Position numbers and translations under genes: made by a program. 64,000 bases of DNA from Lingula anatina (taxonomy: Eukaryota > Brachiopoda > Lingulata > Lingulida > Lingulidae): contig NW_019775614.1 of assembly GCF_001039355.2 (NCBI RefSeq), positions 64,807 to 128,806 of the forward strand. Direction: 5' to 3'. Every line of letters begins with the position of its first letter. Position 1 is the stretch's first letter. Positions 22,701-34,350 of the stretch are shown here, piece after piece. The notes beneath the pieces are model-generated. The model did not search any database. It saw only the letters and a program-made list of their open reading frames with translations, and had not been told where the DNA came from.

Positions 22701-24070
22701 CCTAGGTTGGTTTTCAGTGGCCCAGGGCCAGTGGGCCACCCTTAATGTCAAGCCCTGTATTAAAACCATGGATTCTATATAACCTGGGCATAGTCTGAGA
22801 TTCCTATTAGCCCTGTGCTTCCTTCCACTTTCACCCACTCGTGTTCTTCTGTGTAAAGGCGGTCTGAAAATATGGTTTGTACATTTGAGAAATGCTCTCA
22901 GTTTTTAACTCAAATTAAGTTCACAAATAGCTATAATTTCATTTAAAGGGCTTGAATATCTTTCTCTTAATTTTACCCTTGTCATATGGTGACTGGTTGA
23001 TAGTTTCTGGCGACTCATCCAAAGTTTTGATGACTTCTATCACTTGCCCTGAGGTGGTTTTAAATATGGTGAGCACATTTGAGAAATGCTCTCAGTTTTT
23101 TAACTCAAATTAAGTTCAGAAGTTTTCATGAGCAGTTGTGGCCTTAAAAAAGGGCACAACCATATAACCAATCACTGTAGGATGCAATTATGTGTTTGCT
23201 ACTAGTACTAGTGCTATATCAAAAAATCATCACTGGTAGAGCTAATGCATGAATTCTGTGCAAATAAACTACTAAGGTTTAGATATATATCAGAATGCTC
23301 CAGAGGTGCCACAGTCAATCATGTCCTGCAGCAGCACTTGCCTGCCAGTGACCAGCACCTATACAAAAATCTTCTATGCCTAAATTTCAATACTTTGTTA
23401 AAGTACAGAATATTTATGATTTTATGCAACAAACCCCATGAAAATTGATCAAGGTGAAGTATGTTTTTAAGTTGGCAAAAAAGCGGTGAGTGGTCACAGC
23501 TTTCTGGCTATAATGGGAGGACACATTTGCCCTAATATCACTATTTAAAAAACTGTGATATTTCCTTTAATTTTAGAGACAATATCAAAATTACAAAAGT
23601 ATAACATTATGGATCAAAATACTATTCAGAAGATATAACTTGTGTTTATATCTGGCACATTCTATTTTTTTCTGATATACCGGTACCTACTAAGGGTAAA
23701 ACAATGCACTGCCCATACCACCTCCAGTACACAAATACGGATGAGACTGCCATCTAATGAACAAAAAAGATCCGTGTCGATCTCAAAAATGTTATTTTTG
23801 TCTCCTAAACAGTCAGACTACTAGTATAGTCGGAAATATCTCACACATGCGGGCCAATCCCTGCTCAGCCTCAAGTGAGTTGAAAAGCTATGCTTTTTCC
23901 TCAACAAAACCAGTCATAAATAGCCTACCTTTTGGAATATCACTTGTTAAGTTTTGTGTGCAGCTTAGCCATCTTATTTGGTGGTTGGCACTCGTGCTAA
24001 GTCGAGGAAAGAGACTGATATTCGTCCGAAATAGAGATCTTGCACACCTAACTAATCTAGCAGAAGCCAT
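19730..24070 (-). CDS. GCSH: Glycine cleavage system H protein, mitochondrial
   Basis: Lipoyl carrier of the mitochondrial glycine cleavage complex; it shuttles the aminomethyl group from GLDC to AMT and is reoxidised by DLD. Five exons: 24070-23929, 22863-22784, 22321-22258, 20685-20554, 19821-19730 (stop TGA). All have GT-AG borders and compatible phases and give about 169 residues, close to the usual size of roughly 170. Exon 1 encodes a basic, Ser/Arg-rich presequence ([19 protein letters not shown]). Exon 2 has [10 protein letters not shown]; exon 3 has [12 protein letters not shown]. Exon 4 has [18 protein letters not shown] with the lipoylated lysine at about residue 105. The last exon holds the [10 protein letters not shown]-terminus. 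MASARL was preferred as start; an in-frame ATG 30 bp upstream is possible. The exon 2 donor (gttata) is weak. Confidence 0.95.
21228..21380. repeat. Foldback MITE, family M2
   Basis: Ends caggcccgtagccagc and cggctacgggcctg are near-exact inverted repeats. The interior carries ctgaaaaagtggacctttta and cagagtggaccttttccc plus a poly-C run. In GCSH intron 3. Confidence 0.9.
21409..21661. repeat. Foldback MITE, family M1c
   Basis: Core gagggtaattaactatcatt with arms cttagatgtctcgcacgtcc and gtaggcgtgccatacatac. The right end is gcatgggaacccagtcta. In the same GCSH intron as the M2 copies at 21228 and 21842. Confidence 0.75.
21842..22009. repeat. Foldback MITE, family M2
   Basis: Ends caggcccgtagctag and ctggctacgggcctg. 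It has the family interior but in the reverse order to the copy 460 bp upstream. Confidence 0.9.
22866..23116 (-). pseudogene. Inserted fragment of GCSH exon 4 in intron 1
   Basis: 22925-23055 is a copy of 20497-20631, which is the 3' part of GCSH exon 4 with its donor and the following intron; a few substitutions are present. The copy stops within the exon at ccctgag and has no acceptor of its own, so it cannot replace the real exon. It is flanked by two copies of a stretch of about 60 bp (22866-22924 and 23056-23116) containing catttgagaaatgctctcag, which resembles a long target-site or repair-generated duplication. Confidence 0.75.
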
Positions 24071-25049
24071 CCTTACGCTCGAGTAAAGGTCACAAGACAA
24101 GCTTAACTTCAGAAGGTCATCGCTAGGTGCCAGGATTTTCGATTTTGCACTGTGGCGGATTGGGGGTGTCAGGGGGGTCCTGTCCCCCCCCCTTCGATTA
24201 CTGAAAAAAAAAACACTAAAAAGTTGTACCCTCTTGAAATTAGAATTTTGACTAATTGAATTATAGATCTAAACCGTGCCAAATGGCACTGTTCGCCCTT
24301 TTAAAAGCAAAACATTTTGGGGTCCTTAAACGGGCCCCGAATCCCACGCCAAGCGGACCTCCCCCTCCTTCAAATAATCCTGGACATCCGCACTTGTTTT
24401 ATTTCTAATAAAACAAATTGTCGAAGTCCATCAATTTTAAGTTTCCTTGCATTGAAAAATCCCTTCCCTGTCGACACCAGAATGTCAAATCATAATTGAT
24501 TATTTTGTTATGTACTCTTTCGTCTGTTTTAACAAAGTGAATTTTCCCGAAAAAATGGGGATAAACTTACTCAAACAACTGTCAGAGCAAAGGTCTCATT
24601 TTAAGTCTCCATTTGTTTTCATATCGCAGTTTCAAATTGAGGCTTATGTATGGAAAAGCCATGTACACGAAAACCATCAATGGAGATATTCAGCTGATCG
24701 AACCGCGCAGTCTGGGGAAACCCGTGTGGAATTTTCCGCTGTCTGGTGAAAGCGTGTTTGGAGAGAGGGAGGGTATGATAAGGGATATGCAACGTGTCTT
24801 CAAAGAAATTATCTTGATTTGCATAAGGTGACGAAATATTACACTGCGGTACGCGTAGCTTTTTGGGTCTTGTCGAATGTGTCAATGATTGCCGAAAGTT
24901 ACCTGCGCCGGTGTTCTTAAATTATACATCGGGGTCAAAGTCACGGAGTGCAAAGGCTAGATAAACTTCAGTAAGGCTATATTTAACCCACGGCAGCAGG
25001 GATTGACAATCATTGAGGACGCTGACTCGGGACACATTCAACAGACATA
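24071..25049. other. Divergent intergenic region between GCSH and PMT
   Basis: The two start codons face away from each other across about 980 bp, so the region should hold both promoters. It contains a short GC-rich foldback at about 24152-24190 (gtggcggattggg, gtcctgtccccccc). A 72-codon open frame at 24613-24831 (plus) matches nothing I recognise. No clear TATA box or other core promoter element could be fixed. Confidence 0.5.
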
Positions 25050-26215
25050 ATGGCTGCAGACGGTAAGCATCTGTAGGATTACACCTGATATCTCGAGCAT
25101 CCTATACATATTGAGATCTGTATTCGCTTGTTGAGTGAAGATTAATGAATTAATTATGATGATCTAAATTAATTATTAAATCAATATATGTATATATATT
25201 ATTTGTACGTATGTTGTCAAGAACGCGCTCCCCCTCCCATANAAAATCGTTATCATTAGTCTCTTTAAACGCCTGGAAGTCGAATTTATAAGTGTCCAGC
25301 CGAGCGCCGTTGCCATTCTCGTCCGCCAGAAGTAGCGTCTGTTCTTTCTGGCACTTAAAGTACTGTCCCAAGGCCGCCTGGAATGGGTCAAGAGTGGTCT
25401 GGTTCCCCATGGACAGATGGACAGTGGCTGTGGTGTCTGGAAGAAAAGGTGCAGATTTTTGGATCAGAGTTTGACACGTAAAGTAACAAAACAAATTTAA
25501 TGTCGAAATCTATATACTCAATGAAAATGTAAAAAAAGGGAGTGAAGAGAACTCTCCTTGTCTGTAGTCTTTGATGAAAATCAATAAATAAATAAATATA
25601 TAAGTTGACACATGAAAAACTAAATGAATGGATAAATAAAAACGACTAATTTTAACTTGATAGTTAGTCTATTAGGTGTTCACGTTTTTAATCAACTCAG
25701 GTAGTCCTGCTTGTTGTATCTCTGTGATTACTACAACTTTTACTTAGCTTCCTAGATAACGTAAGCTAATAATTACCGACAATACTCGGATGGGGATCCA
25801 CGAATCTTTCATCACTGTAGGTGAAGGTCAGTGACAAATCGCTGACGTTGTAATTCCCCGATGACGTCATATCATCCTTCTCAAAGGAGGCGCTCAACAC
25901 CCAGTCCTCGAAAAACGTCACGGAGACAGTCTGTCGCCTCTCGTCGCACTGACCGCTTACTGTGGTCTCATTTTGTGTCGGGAGATTGAACATTCCGTGT
26001 CCAGTCTAGAAAAAAAACGGAGGGTGACAAATAAGCGCTATTGGAATTAAGCTGAAACACTCTCGAAGAAATGGTGAGACAGGAATGGTAGTCCGCTAGG
26101 AACTGTAGTCAGTTCCCCATTACTTTGTACAGGTGACATTTGTCCCATATGCTAACTCCAATACTCCGAATAATCCCAACCTGTGCCATATGCCTGTCCT
26201 AAACATATGGGACCC

Positions 26216-26257
<42 letters not shown>

Positions 26258-26738
26258 CGTGTGTATGTGTGTGTGTGTCTGCCTGTCTGCGTGTGTGTAT
26301 GTGTGTGCATATGTGTATGTGTGTGTGATTGTATATACGCGTCTGTGTTTTCTCTCAGCTGATATGGTTATAAATTTAAATATTTTACAAAAATTGTAGC
26401 AATGACAATCTCTCCCAATTCTTTGTTGATGGCATAATTTCACTCCATATTTCAGTGGCAGAGCATATTTTTCAGTCACATTACCATTAACTTGCTATGA
26501 GATGATACTTTTTGAATGTATATGTACAGTATGTGGTTTGTTTCCATAGAAACCCGTCATGACATGACCCAGTTCTGGGAGAGCCACTCCAAGGATGCAA
26601 CTCTCCAAGAAATGATGTTGGACAGCAATGCAGAGCTGCTGTGTAAAGAGGAAATCCCAGAAATCCTGGAATTGATTCCATCCTTAGAGGGCAAAACTGT
26701 GTTAGAATTAGGATCTGGAATAGGGTAGGCTTTTTGAA

Positions 26739-26779
<41 letters not shown>

Positions 26780-29700
26780 GAATGTCTCTTCTTGGCTTAT
26801 GAACCTATAAGATCAAAGGCTGCATTCAAAACCTGTCTGATAAAAGGGAGAAATTAAGTTAAACTGGAAATTGACGCAGCCTGATTGCTAAACATGGGAC
26901 TTAATTTTTAAGTGCTGTGTTATGAACATTTTGTGACATTAAAATACTTATGGCCTCCTAAATGAAGATGTCTTGTGAGACACTTAAATATATTAAATGG
27001 TAATAACCCTGAGTTTTAGCATTGAACTATCTATAACAATAATTGTAGTGCATATGAGAGCTAGTAAAAATATTTGCTAATTAACATGAACTTTAACGGA
27101 AATACAGTTAACAGTCCATAAGTATTATATTGTCCTCTATTATTAAAGTATTTTAAGTAAAAAAAAAAAAAAAGAAAAAAACATAAATATTATTTGAACT
27201 TTGCAATTTGTGTTTCTTCTGAAGTAAAGCAAGATTGCATATTTGCATTCCTTATTCCCACATCATTCTACAGTATCAAGCCTTCTCTATCTAGCCATTC
27301 TTTAATTTGTTATCATATACTGTTTCTTGCAGTCGGTTTACATCTGTGCTAGCAGACAAGGCCAAACAGGTGACGGCAGTCGATTTTATGCAGAAGTTTG
27401 TGGACAAGAACAAAGAATTGAACGGTCACTGTGGCAACGTGGAGTTTCTCTGTGCTGATGTCACAAAACTTGACCTGCCAGAGGGCAAGTAAGCATGTGG
27501 TCCTTTAAGACACACTTAATACAGGGGCGGATTCAGAGATATTTTCTGACAGTCTTCCAAATTATCTTTGTTGATCCGTTCTTCATTTTTGACCGTCTTC
27601 CGACAGAAAAAATTGGATACCCGTCAATGTAAACTTGAAAATCTGACCGTCTTCCGGAAGACCCAGAAGACGCCCTAAATCCGCCCCTGTAATAGATGAA
27701 AAATATGTATCAGTGATTCATCTTTCACCCTTAAGAACCAGGGTAGTAGATGATCTTGTATTTTGGTGTTTATGTACAAGCAGTCAAGTCAAAAGCTTTT
27801 TTTATCTATCAAATTCTATAACATTACTATATATCGAGACTTGACTTAATATGAAATTGCCTTTATTCTGTCACTTGCAATACAGGGCACTAGAAAAGTC
27901 ATTTGATTGCTATGTATATGTTACTAGTCTTAAATTTCACAGTGATTTTTAAGTTGCAGCAAATACATGCAGGCCATGTTGGGGGGAGGAGGAGGGGGGT
28001 AAATTAACCATGCTTACTGCAAAACATGCCTGCTCTGAGTCAAATTTTTTTCTAGATATGACTTGGTGTTTTCTAACTGGCTGTTTATGTACCTGGGAGA
28101 TGAGGAGGTGAGAGCTGTGGCAGAAAAAATCCTTTCCTGGCTCAAAGATGGCTGTTATTTCTTCTTCAGGGAGTCATGCTTCCATCAGTCAGGTAAGGTG
28201 GTATGTATGATAAGTAACATAATCCGGTTTTGGAGTTTATTGTAGGAATTAAAGGCATTTTTACGTGTGTAAATTTTTTGATACACATATTATTTTGCAA
28301 AGATTATTAACATTTTCAGCATAAGAAAAATTGTTAATTCCAGACATTCTTAATCTTAGTTAATTAATTACATACTATTGCAAAATGAAAACAGACTACA
28401 ATTATTAATTGGAGACTAATGTGCTACACACACACACACACACACACACACTTGAAGAGTGTGACTACCATGAATTATTTAATGTAAGCAAGCACTCCTG
28501 CATACTTATAAACAGAGAGCATGTCATCTGGTATTCTCAGGTAAATCAAAAGAGCAAGTGGCACAATTTTAATAACTGCTAACTGTAGCATACCTGTGGT
28601 ATATGCTTCTATTTTCCGGTTAAAATATTGATACTGATATCTTTGGGTAGGTGATAAGAAAAGAGAAGCAAACCCGACCAAGTATCGTGACCCTGCCACA
28701 TATAGCAACTTGTTCAAGTCTGTGTCAGTGCCAGTACCTGATGGAACAAATTTGTTTGAAGTTATTCTGTCCAAGTCAATACAAACCTATGTTAAGGTAT
28801 GGAAACAAGGGACATATCATTTGTGCCTATGAACTTGTCTTTGTGCAGTTGACGTCCATTAGAAGTTTAAACAAAATTGTCTTATTAACAGACTTTTTTT
28901 TTCAATATTTTGGAATTTCCAAATGACTTAAGAGATTATGGTTGATAATTAAGTAAGTGGAAAATTGCTGAAGACCTATTTGAGGAGTAGTTTTCTGTCT
29001 TTAAGTCCAAAAAGCTTTCTTTTTTCAATGTGTCAAAAAGTAAAGGCCCTTTAAAAATCTTGGACTAGTCAGTTAATTTGCCAACAAGTTAATGTGCATA
29101 TAGTATTCATCTTTTAGCCCTACTGTAGTTTTCAAAGGTTTTTTTTTTTCATCTTTTGTATTTTCAGTTTTCAGCGTACTGTTAATACTGTCCTCTGCTT
29201 TTATTCAGCTCAAAGATAACAGTAACCAGGTGTGCTGGCTAATGCACAAGATGCATTCAAACACGGCAGCTGCCTTTGGGCACAAAACATTCCAAGACTT
29301 CCTGGACAATCAGCAGTACTCTAGAAATGGGATCCTACGCTACGAGATGATCTTTGGCCGCCATTTTGTCAGCACAGGAGGACTAGAGACCACGGAGGTA
29401 TGTATGTTGTTTGAATTCTGCCCAATTTCAGGAATTTATTTTATTTTTTTTTACAATTATTGCTCTACATTTTAAATCAGACATGAGCTTTTTCCGCAGG
29501 AAAAGTGGAATTCCGCGTTTTTTGATTCAATTCTGATGGTCCCTGAGATTTGTCAAGGTTAAGTGGTGGGTCCCATGATAAATGTTCAGAGTTTTTTTAA
29601 ACCTAGGCTCTTGTCTGATAAATGTTTTTAGGAGTTTGTAATCATGTCAGATTAAAACCTGAATTCATAAGATTTGTGGCCATTTTTAGGAGTTTGTAAA

Positions 29701-32368
29701 GATGCTGGATCTGAAGCCAGGGCAGCGTGTACTAGATGTGGGAGCAGGAATTGGAGGCAGTGCCTTCCACATGGCAGAGGTAAAAACTTAGTTTGTTTAG
29801 AAGTTAAGTTTATTCTGTAAACAAGTGTGGTAACCATTAGTCCTTATAGAAATTCTGATGTAAAAGTTGAGATTATTTTCAGTTTCATTTATTTATTTAT
29901 TTGGTCTTCAGCACCTGCTGCAGACATTTAGTTTCACTTATGCATAACTTCAAAGAATCAGATGTATTTTTCTCTTTCTGCCAAAAAAAAAAAAAAAGTG
30001 ACAAAAAAATCCATTGGACTGTCTGATTTTCAGAAATATGGAGCACATGTGCTTGCTGTGGACTTGTCAGAAAATATGATTGGTATAGGTCTGGAGAGAG
30101 CTAATGAAATCAGAGACAAAAGGGTAATTATATCACTAAAAGGTTGAAACACTGAAATAAAGCTGTCAGTATTGACTTGTTTTAATTGATAATGTATATT
30201 TGTGAAACAATATATTGTTAGATTTAATCTCATGTAAAATTCACTTTACGAAACTTCATTATTTGGTTTTTGCTACAACTCTTTTTCTGTAATGACAGAG
30301 CTATGCAGTTGCATGAAGAAATAATAGTAGACTACATTAGTTTTAGCCCTATCACAACATGCCCAAACAATAAACATTATTGAACATGAGCAGGGGCCCA
30401 ATATACCATGTACACACTCTGGCTCAATGAATTGAGACTGTGTGGGCGGGATTTCCTAAAAATGGTTCGATTCTCTTCAAATATACATTATTAAAAAAAA
30501 GAGGCTTAATTTCTAAATTGAATTTCACTGTAGAATGAAAGTTTTTCTACCTGGATGGTTAGATATGCTCTCAAAGATGTCATTTCTTATGTATATTCTG
30601 TAGTTTTCATCTTAAAGGTACAGTTTGAGGTAGCAGATGCCACAAAGAGGGAATACCCGCCAGAGTCTTTTGATGTAGTTTACAGCAGGGACACCATCCT
30701 GCACATAGCTGACAAGGAAACTCTGTTCAGGAGATTACTGGTGAGCATGCATCTAAGGGCCCATTCCCAATGAAACTATGTCCTAGATAGATTGATCGTA
30801 CTCCCCTGGGACTCTTGCTGAATGTTATCAGATTAACAGATAAACACAACTCCTCTTGTTTCCAGCATACTCGTATAATCACCAGCTTTTTTGAATTCTA
30901 CTCAGCAGCAGGTGGAGGCATGTTACACTAATTGCAATCAGCTACAGTCCTCGCAAAGTTGGATCGATCTGTGTAGAATAATAGTTTCATTGGTGGACAG
31001 GCCCAAAGTTCAGTTTTAAATTCCATTTCGTTATTTGGAAATAGCCCACGATACTAAAAGGGATGGGTATCGTTTTACCTACTTTAGATTTTTGCTAGCA
31101 TTCAGTCATCTTTGGCAAAAATTATTAGATGCAAGAAGGGGGGGGCATCTACACTACAAGGAGCTGATCACAGTAATCGTGTCCCTATGTGTTGATTGTT
31201 AATACATGGATAGAGGATTACTTAAAGAATAATGGGATGATATTATGCGATAAATTTCAGTCCTTCCTGAAGCCTGGTGGCAAGTTGCTGATCTCAGACT
31301 ACTGCTGCAGTGACGGAGACCACTCTGAAAACTTCAAGAAATACGTAGCACAGCGTGGATATCATCTCCTCACTCCCACAGAGTATGGCAAGGTAAAACC
31401 AGTGTTCTTAAATCTAAAGAAAATAAAATGTGTCCTAACTTTAAAAATGTAATCTGACTTATATACTGCTCAATATTTCTTCTTTTTTTGTGTGGGTGTG
31501 TATGTGTTTGTGTTTTATGTGTAAAATAGAAAAAATATATATATATATATTTAGGAAGTAATATAGTCATGAAATTGACTTAGTGGGCCTTTAGTTCCTC
31601 TCAGTTGCAAAGAATCAAATTGTTAGCAGGCCTGTAGCCAGGGGGGGTTCGGGGGGTTCCAAAGAACCCCCCTTTTTGCAGGGAATAGGTCCTCTCTAGG
31701 TGAAATTTAATTAAGGTACTTGAAAGTTTCATGGTAAAAGGTCCACTTTTTCAGAAAAAGAACCCCCCTTTTTAAATTTCTGGCTACGGGCTTGGTTAGG
31801 TTTTTGAAAATTGCATCACTCATATAAAAAAAAAGCTGGTATTCCATTTATCAACTTCAAGATTTTACAGAAGATCAGAGACTTATATTTAATGTCATTA
31901 CAGGTTCTAGAGAAGGTGGGTTTTGTGAATGTCCGAGCAGAGGACCGCACTGACCACTTCATAGATGTACTTCAGAGAGAGCTGAAACGTACAGAGAGTA
32001 TAAAAGACGACTTTATTAAGGTAAGGTTGCCATGTTTCTTTAAATATTTATGTTTGTTTAGATACTTTTTTGTAATTTTAAAATTATAGATTGTTATTTC
32101 AGTAAATTAAGTTTAGAAAGGGGTGCCATTTTAGTGACTGAAGAATGCTTTTTTTGCTAATTTTTTGCAAAGGGATAGGCTCCTTTTTATATTTATTTAT
32201 TTATTTTTTACAAGATTGCCTTACTATGTAAACTGATCTTCATTTGTACAGAAATTCTCAGAGGAGGACTATAACTACATAGTGGAAGGGTGGAAAGTGA
32301 AGATTGCTCGCTGTTCAGGAACCGGAGAGCAGCGCTGGGGATTGTTTTATGCAGAGAAACCCCAGTGA
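25050..32368 (+). CDS. Phosphoethanolamine N-methyltransferase, two-domain form
   Basis: Methylates phosphoethanolamine stepwise with S-adenosylmethionine to phosphocholine, feeding phosphatidylcholine synthesis. Twelve exons: 25050-25062, 26550-26724, 27333-27488, 28056-28192, 28651-28796, 29209-29397, 29690-29779, 30034-30123, 30618-30740 (or from 30624), 31261-31392, 31904-32020, 32252-32368. They give about 494 aa, the size of the fused fish and plant enzymes rather than the split nematode ones. Domain MT1 has the SAM loop VLELGSGIG (about 54-62), then [11 protein letters not shown] and [10 protein letters not shown]. Domain MT2 has [10 protein letters not shown] (about 286-295), [14 protein letters not shown] (its His matches the catalytic His of the Plasmodium enzyme) and LLISDYC. 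Exon 1 (MAAD) is only 13 coding bases; it was chosen for its phase-1 donor and ATG and is the least certain piece. Symbol varies between species (PMT/PEAMT). Confidence 0.93.
25240..26005 (-). pseudogene. LAMP-domain fragment, two exons, opposite strand in PMT intron 1
   Basis: Two exons with good borders and matching phase: 26005-25777 (begins [20 protein letters not shown]) and 25436 to about 25243 (contains [13 protein letters not shown] and [13 protein letters not shown], then FDFQAFKE). The order of MFNL, the cysteines, Y-x-C and QAF resembles the luminal domain of lysosome-associated membrane glycoproteins. No signal peptide, no transmembrane segment and no stop are visible. The second exon runs into the single N at 25242, after which the frame is meaningless. 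It may be a real nested gene broken by an assembly gap, or a gene fragment; I cannot decide which. The frame in both exons is otherwise intact. Confidence 0.55.
26214..26340. repeat. (GT)n microsatellite, interrupted
   Basis: About 125 bp of GT with scattered substitutions, in PMT intron 1 shortly before exon 2. Confidence 0.95.
26738..26776. repeat. (ATT)n microsatellite
   Basis: About 13 trinucleotide units just after the donor of PMT exon 2. Confidence 0.95.
27522..27689. repeat. hAT-like MITE, family M3
   Basis: Complete copy: ends caggggcggattcag and ctaaatccgcccctg, internal gaccgtcttccgacag and gaccgtcttccggaagac. In PMT intron 3. Confidence 0.85.
28427..28452. repeat. (CA)n microsatellite
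   Basis: Short CA tract in PMT intron 4. Confidence 0.9.
30759..31012. repeat. Foldback MITE, family M1b
   Basis: Ends gggcccattcccaatgaaac and agtttcattggtggacaggc. The core carries gtataatcaccagctttttt and the right arm has ttggatcgatctgtgtag. In PMT intron 9. Confidence 0.75.
31627..31794. repeat. Foldback MITE, family M2
   Basis: Ends caggcctgtagccagg and tggctacgggcttg around the usual gtccactttttcagaaaaag core. In PMT intron 10. Confidence 0.85.
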
Positions 32369-34350
32369 TTGTGTTCATCTCACCTAACACACTTAGTGGA
32401 CAGATGAATCAATGGACTTGTTGGAACTGGGTAATTATTAAGAAAGTTTTATCGTGATCATATCATGATGTAACAGAAGATAAAACATGTAGGGTGGGGG
32501 TTACTTCAAAGGAAATTGGTATTTATGAGTAATGTGGATGATTTTTGATGGAAATTTTGTTGACTTTATTTTATTATATGCCCCTGAAATTTCAAGTGGA
32601 CAGGGGGAGGGAAGGAATTCCTCATTTAAGAGAGATAATAACCAATGGGCAGGAAATGGATAAAATGAAAGTTAATTTTTTATATGCAGCAATAAGTGGA
32701 AGCAAAAAAAAAGTAAGATGGGGCTTGTATATTAATGCTTGCGCCAGTAGGAAAAAAGGTTTGATTGCAAGGACTTTATACTGTACAAATCAGACCAAAG
32801 GTGTATCCACTTGAAGTGGTATACTTAAAGCATTTGCATCATGTTAAAATTATTTTGAATATATTTGTATGACTTAAATGTTTGACTTAAAGGTAGAGGG
32901 CGTGCAATGTTCTTGCTGTTGTTGATGTTGTTGTTGTTTGCCTTTTACTTTTTGATTTTGATTATTTCTTTATTGTCTCACACCAAAGAAGTTTTAAATC
33001 GTGTATTTTTGAAATCCTGGGAAGATTACCAGTATGGCATTTACCACAATTATTTATGTCCAAAGGTGTCATTTACCTCAAAAATATTTATTTAACTTTG
33101 TTCCCATTTGAAATATTTTTGTTTCAAAAACATTTTTAAATATTTAGCATAATTAAAAGGCCCAGTACATCAAGTAGTAAGAGATTTTACATAATTGCTT
33201 TAATTTATTTACATAAGCATGCTAATGTCCCAGTGCTGTGGTCTAATTGGCAGTTTTTCTCCTGTTATATATTGATTTTCAATGTTGTACTCTCCGCAGC
33301 TAGTTGCTTACTCTAATTAAAATAACTTCGAATATATTATAACATTGAGAGAAAAATACTTAATTCTTTACTAAAGCACCAAATGAGTAACAGCGTAATG
33401 TGTTAATGTTTAATTGACTCAACTTACAATTTTAATTGCAATATCTGGAAATAAAAATAGTTATTCATACCACTTGTCGGTTTTAGTGTTATAGTAATTC
33501 AAAGGAACCCTGTTACTGGAAAGAAGTGGATTGGAAATGAAAAGGATGTACATGTACGTAAGTTCTGTGCCAAAATAAAATGAATTTCTGTGAGACGAAA
33601 AATGTAATAGGCCTATAAATACATTCTAAAAGTTCTTACAGATCGATCTTTTAAAATGATTATAAAATTTATAATTGTTTACACTTAATGCGATGTATGT
33701 GGGACCATGAAATTCAGAGTGAATTTTGTCGACCTAGGTAATGCGCTCTTACTCAGCGGACTCTCGCAGAATGCAATCAGATTAACAGACTAGCACACCT
33801 TTTTGTTTCCAACTTTTTGGTATTATCACCAGCTTTTATATATTCTACTCAACATCAGGAGGCATGTTGGTCTATTTTAATAAATATTTTAATAAATTAA
33901 TTAAATAAAGAATTAAAATGTGAATGCATTAAGATAGCGTCCCCCTTAGATTAGTGCGCATCAGCTATTGCAACAAAATTCACCCGTCGTTAAAATCGAA
34001 ATATCCGTTGGTAGTAAGAATCAGAAGTCTTTTTCGATATATAAAGATGTATCGAATATTTCCAAACCCTCCTTTATTTTAACCTTACGACCTTATCTAC
34101 ACGTAATCTAGCTGTTAGTGCATTATAAGTGATACCAAATATATAATAATAATCAAATATATAAAATAATTTTGTGCAGGACACAACGTCACAATATTCC
34201 GACAAAACGTGGACGGTCGGAAGAGTAAGTAGAATCCCTAAAATAATTTCATTCTGAGATGCATCCTACTTTCATAAATATGATATTGATTATAAACGAT
34301 ATCGATGATATATAATTACCCTGTACTAGGACCACGAATTGATTTTCGGG

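Noticed and set aside
24613-24831. 72-codon plus-strand frame between GCSH and PMT
   Set aside because: No homology recognised, no splice support, and an open antisense frame of similar length overlaps it.
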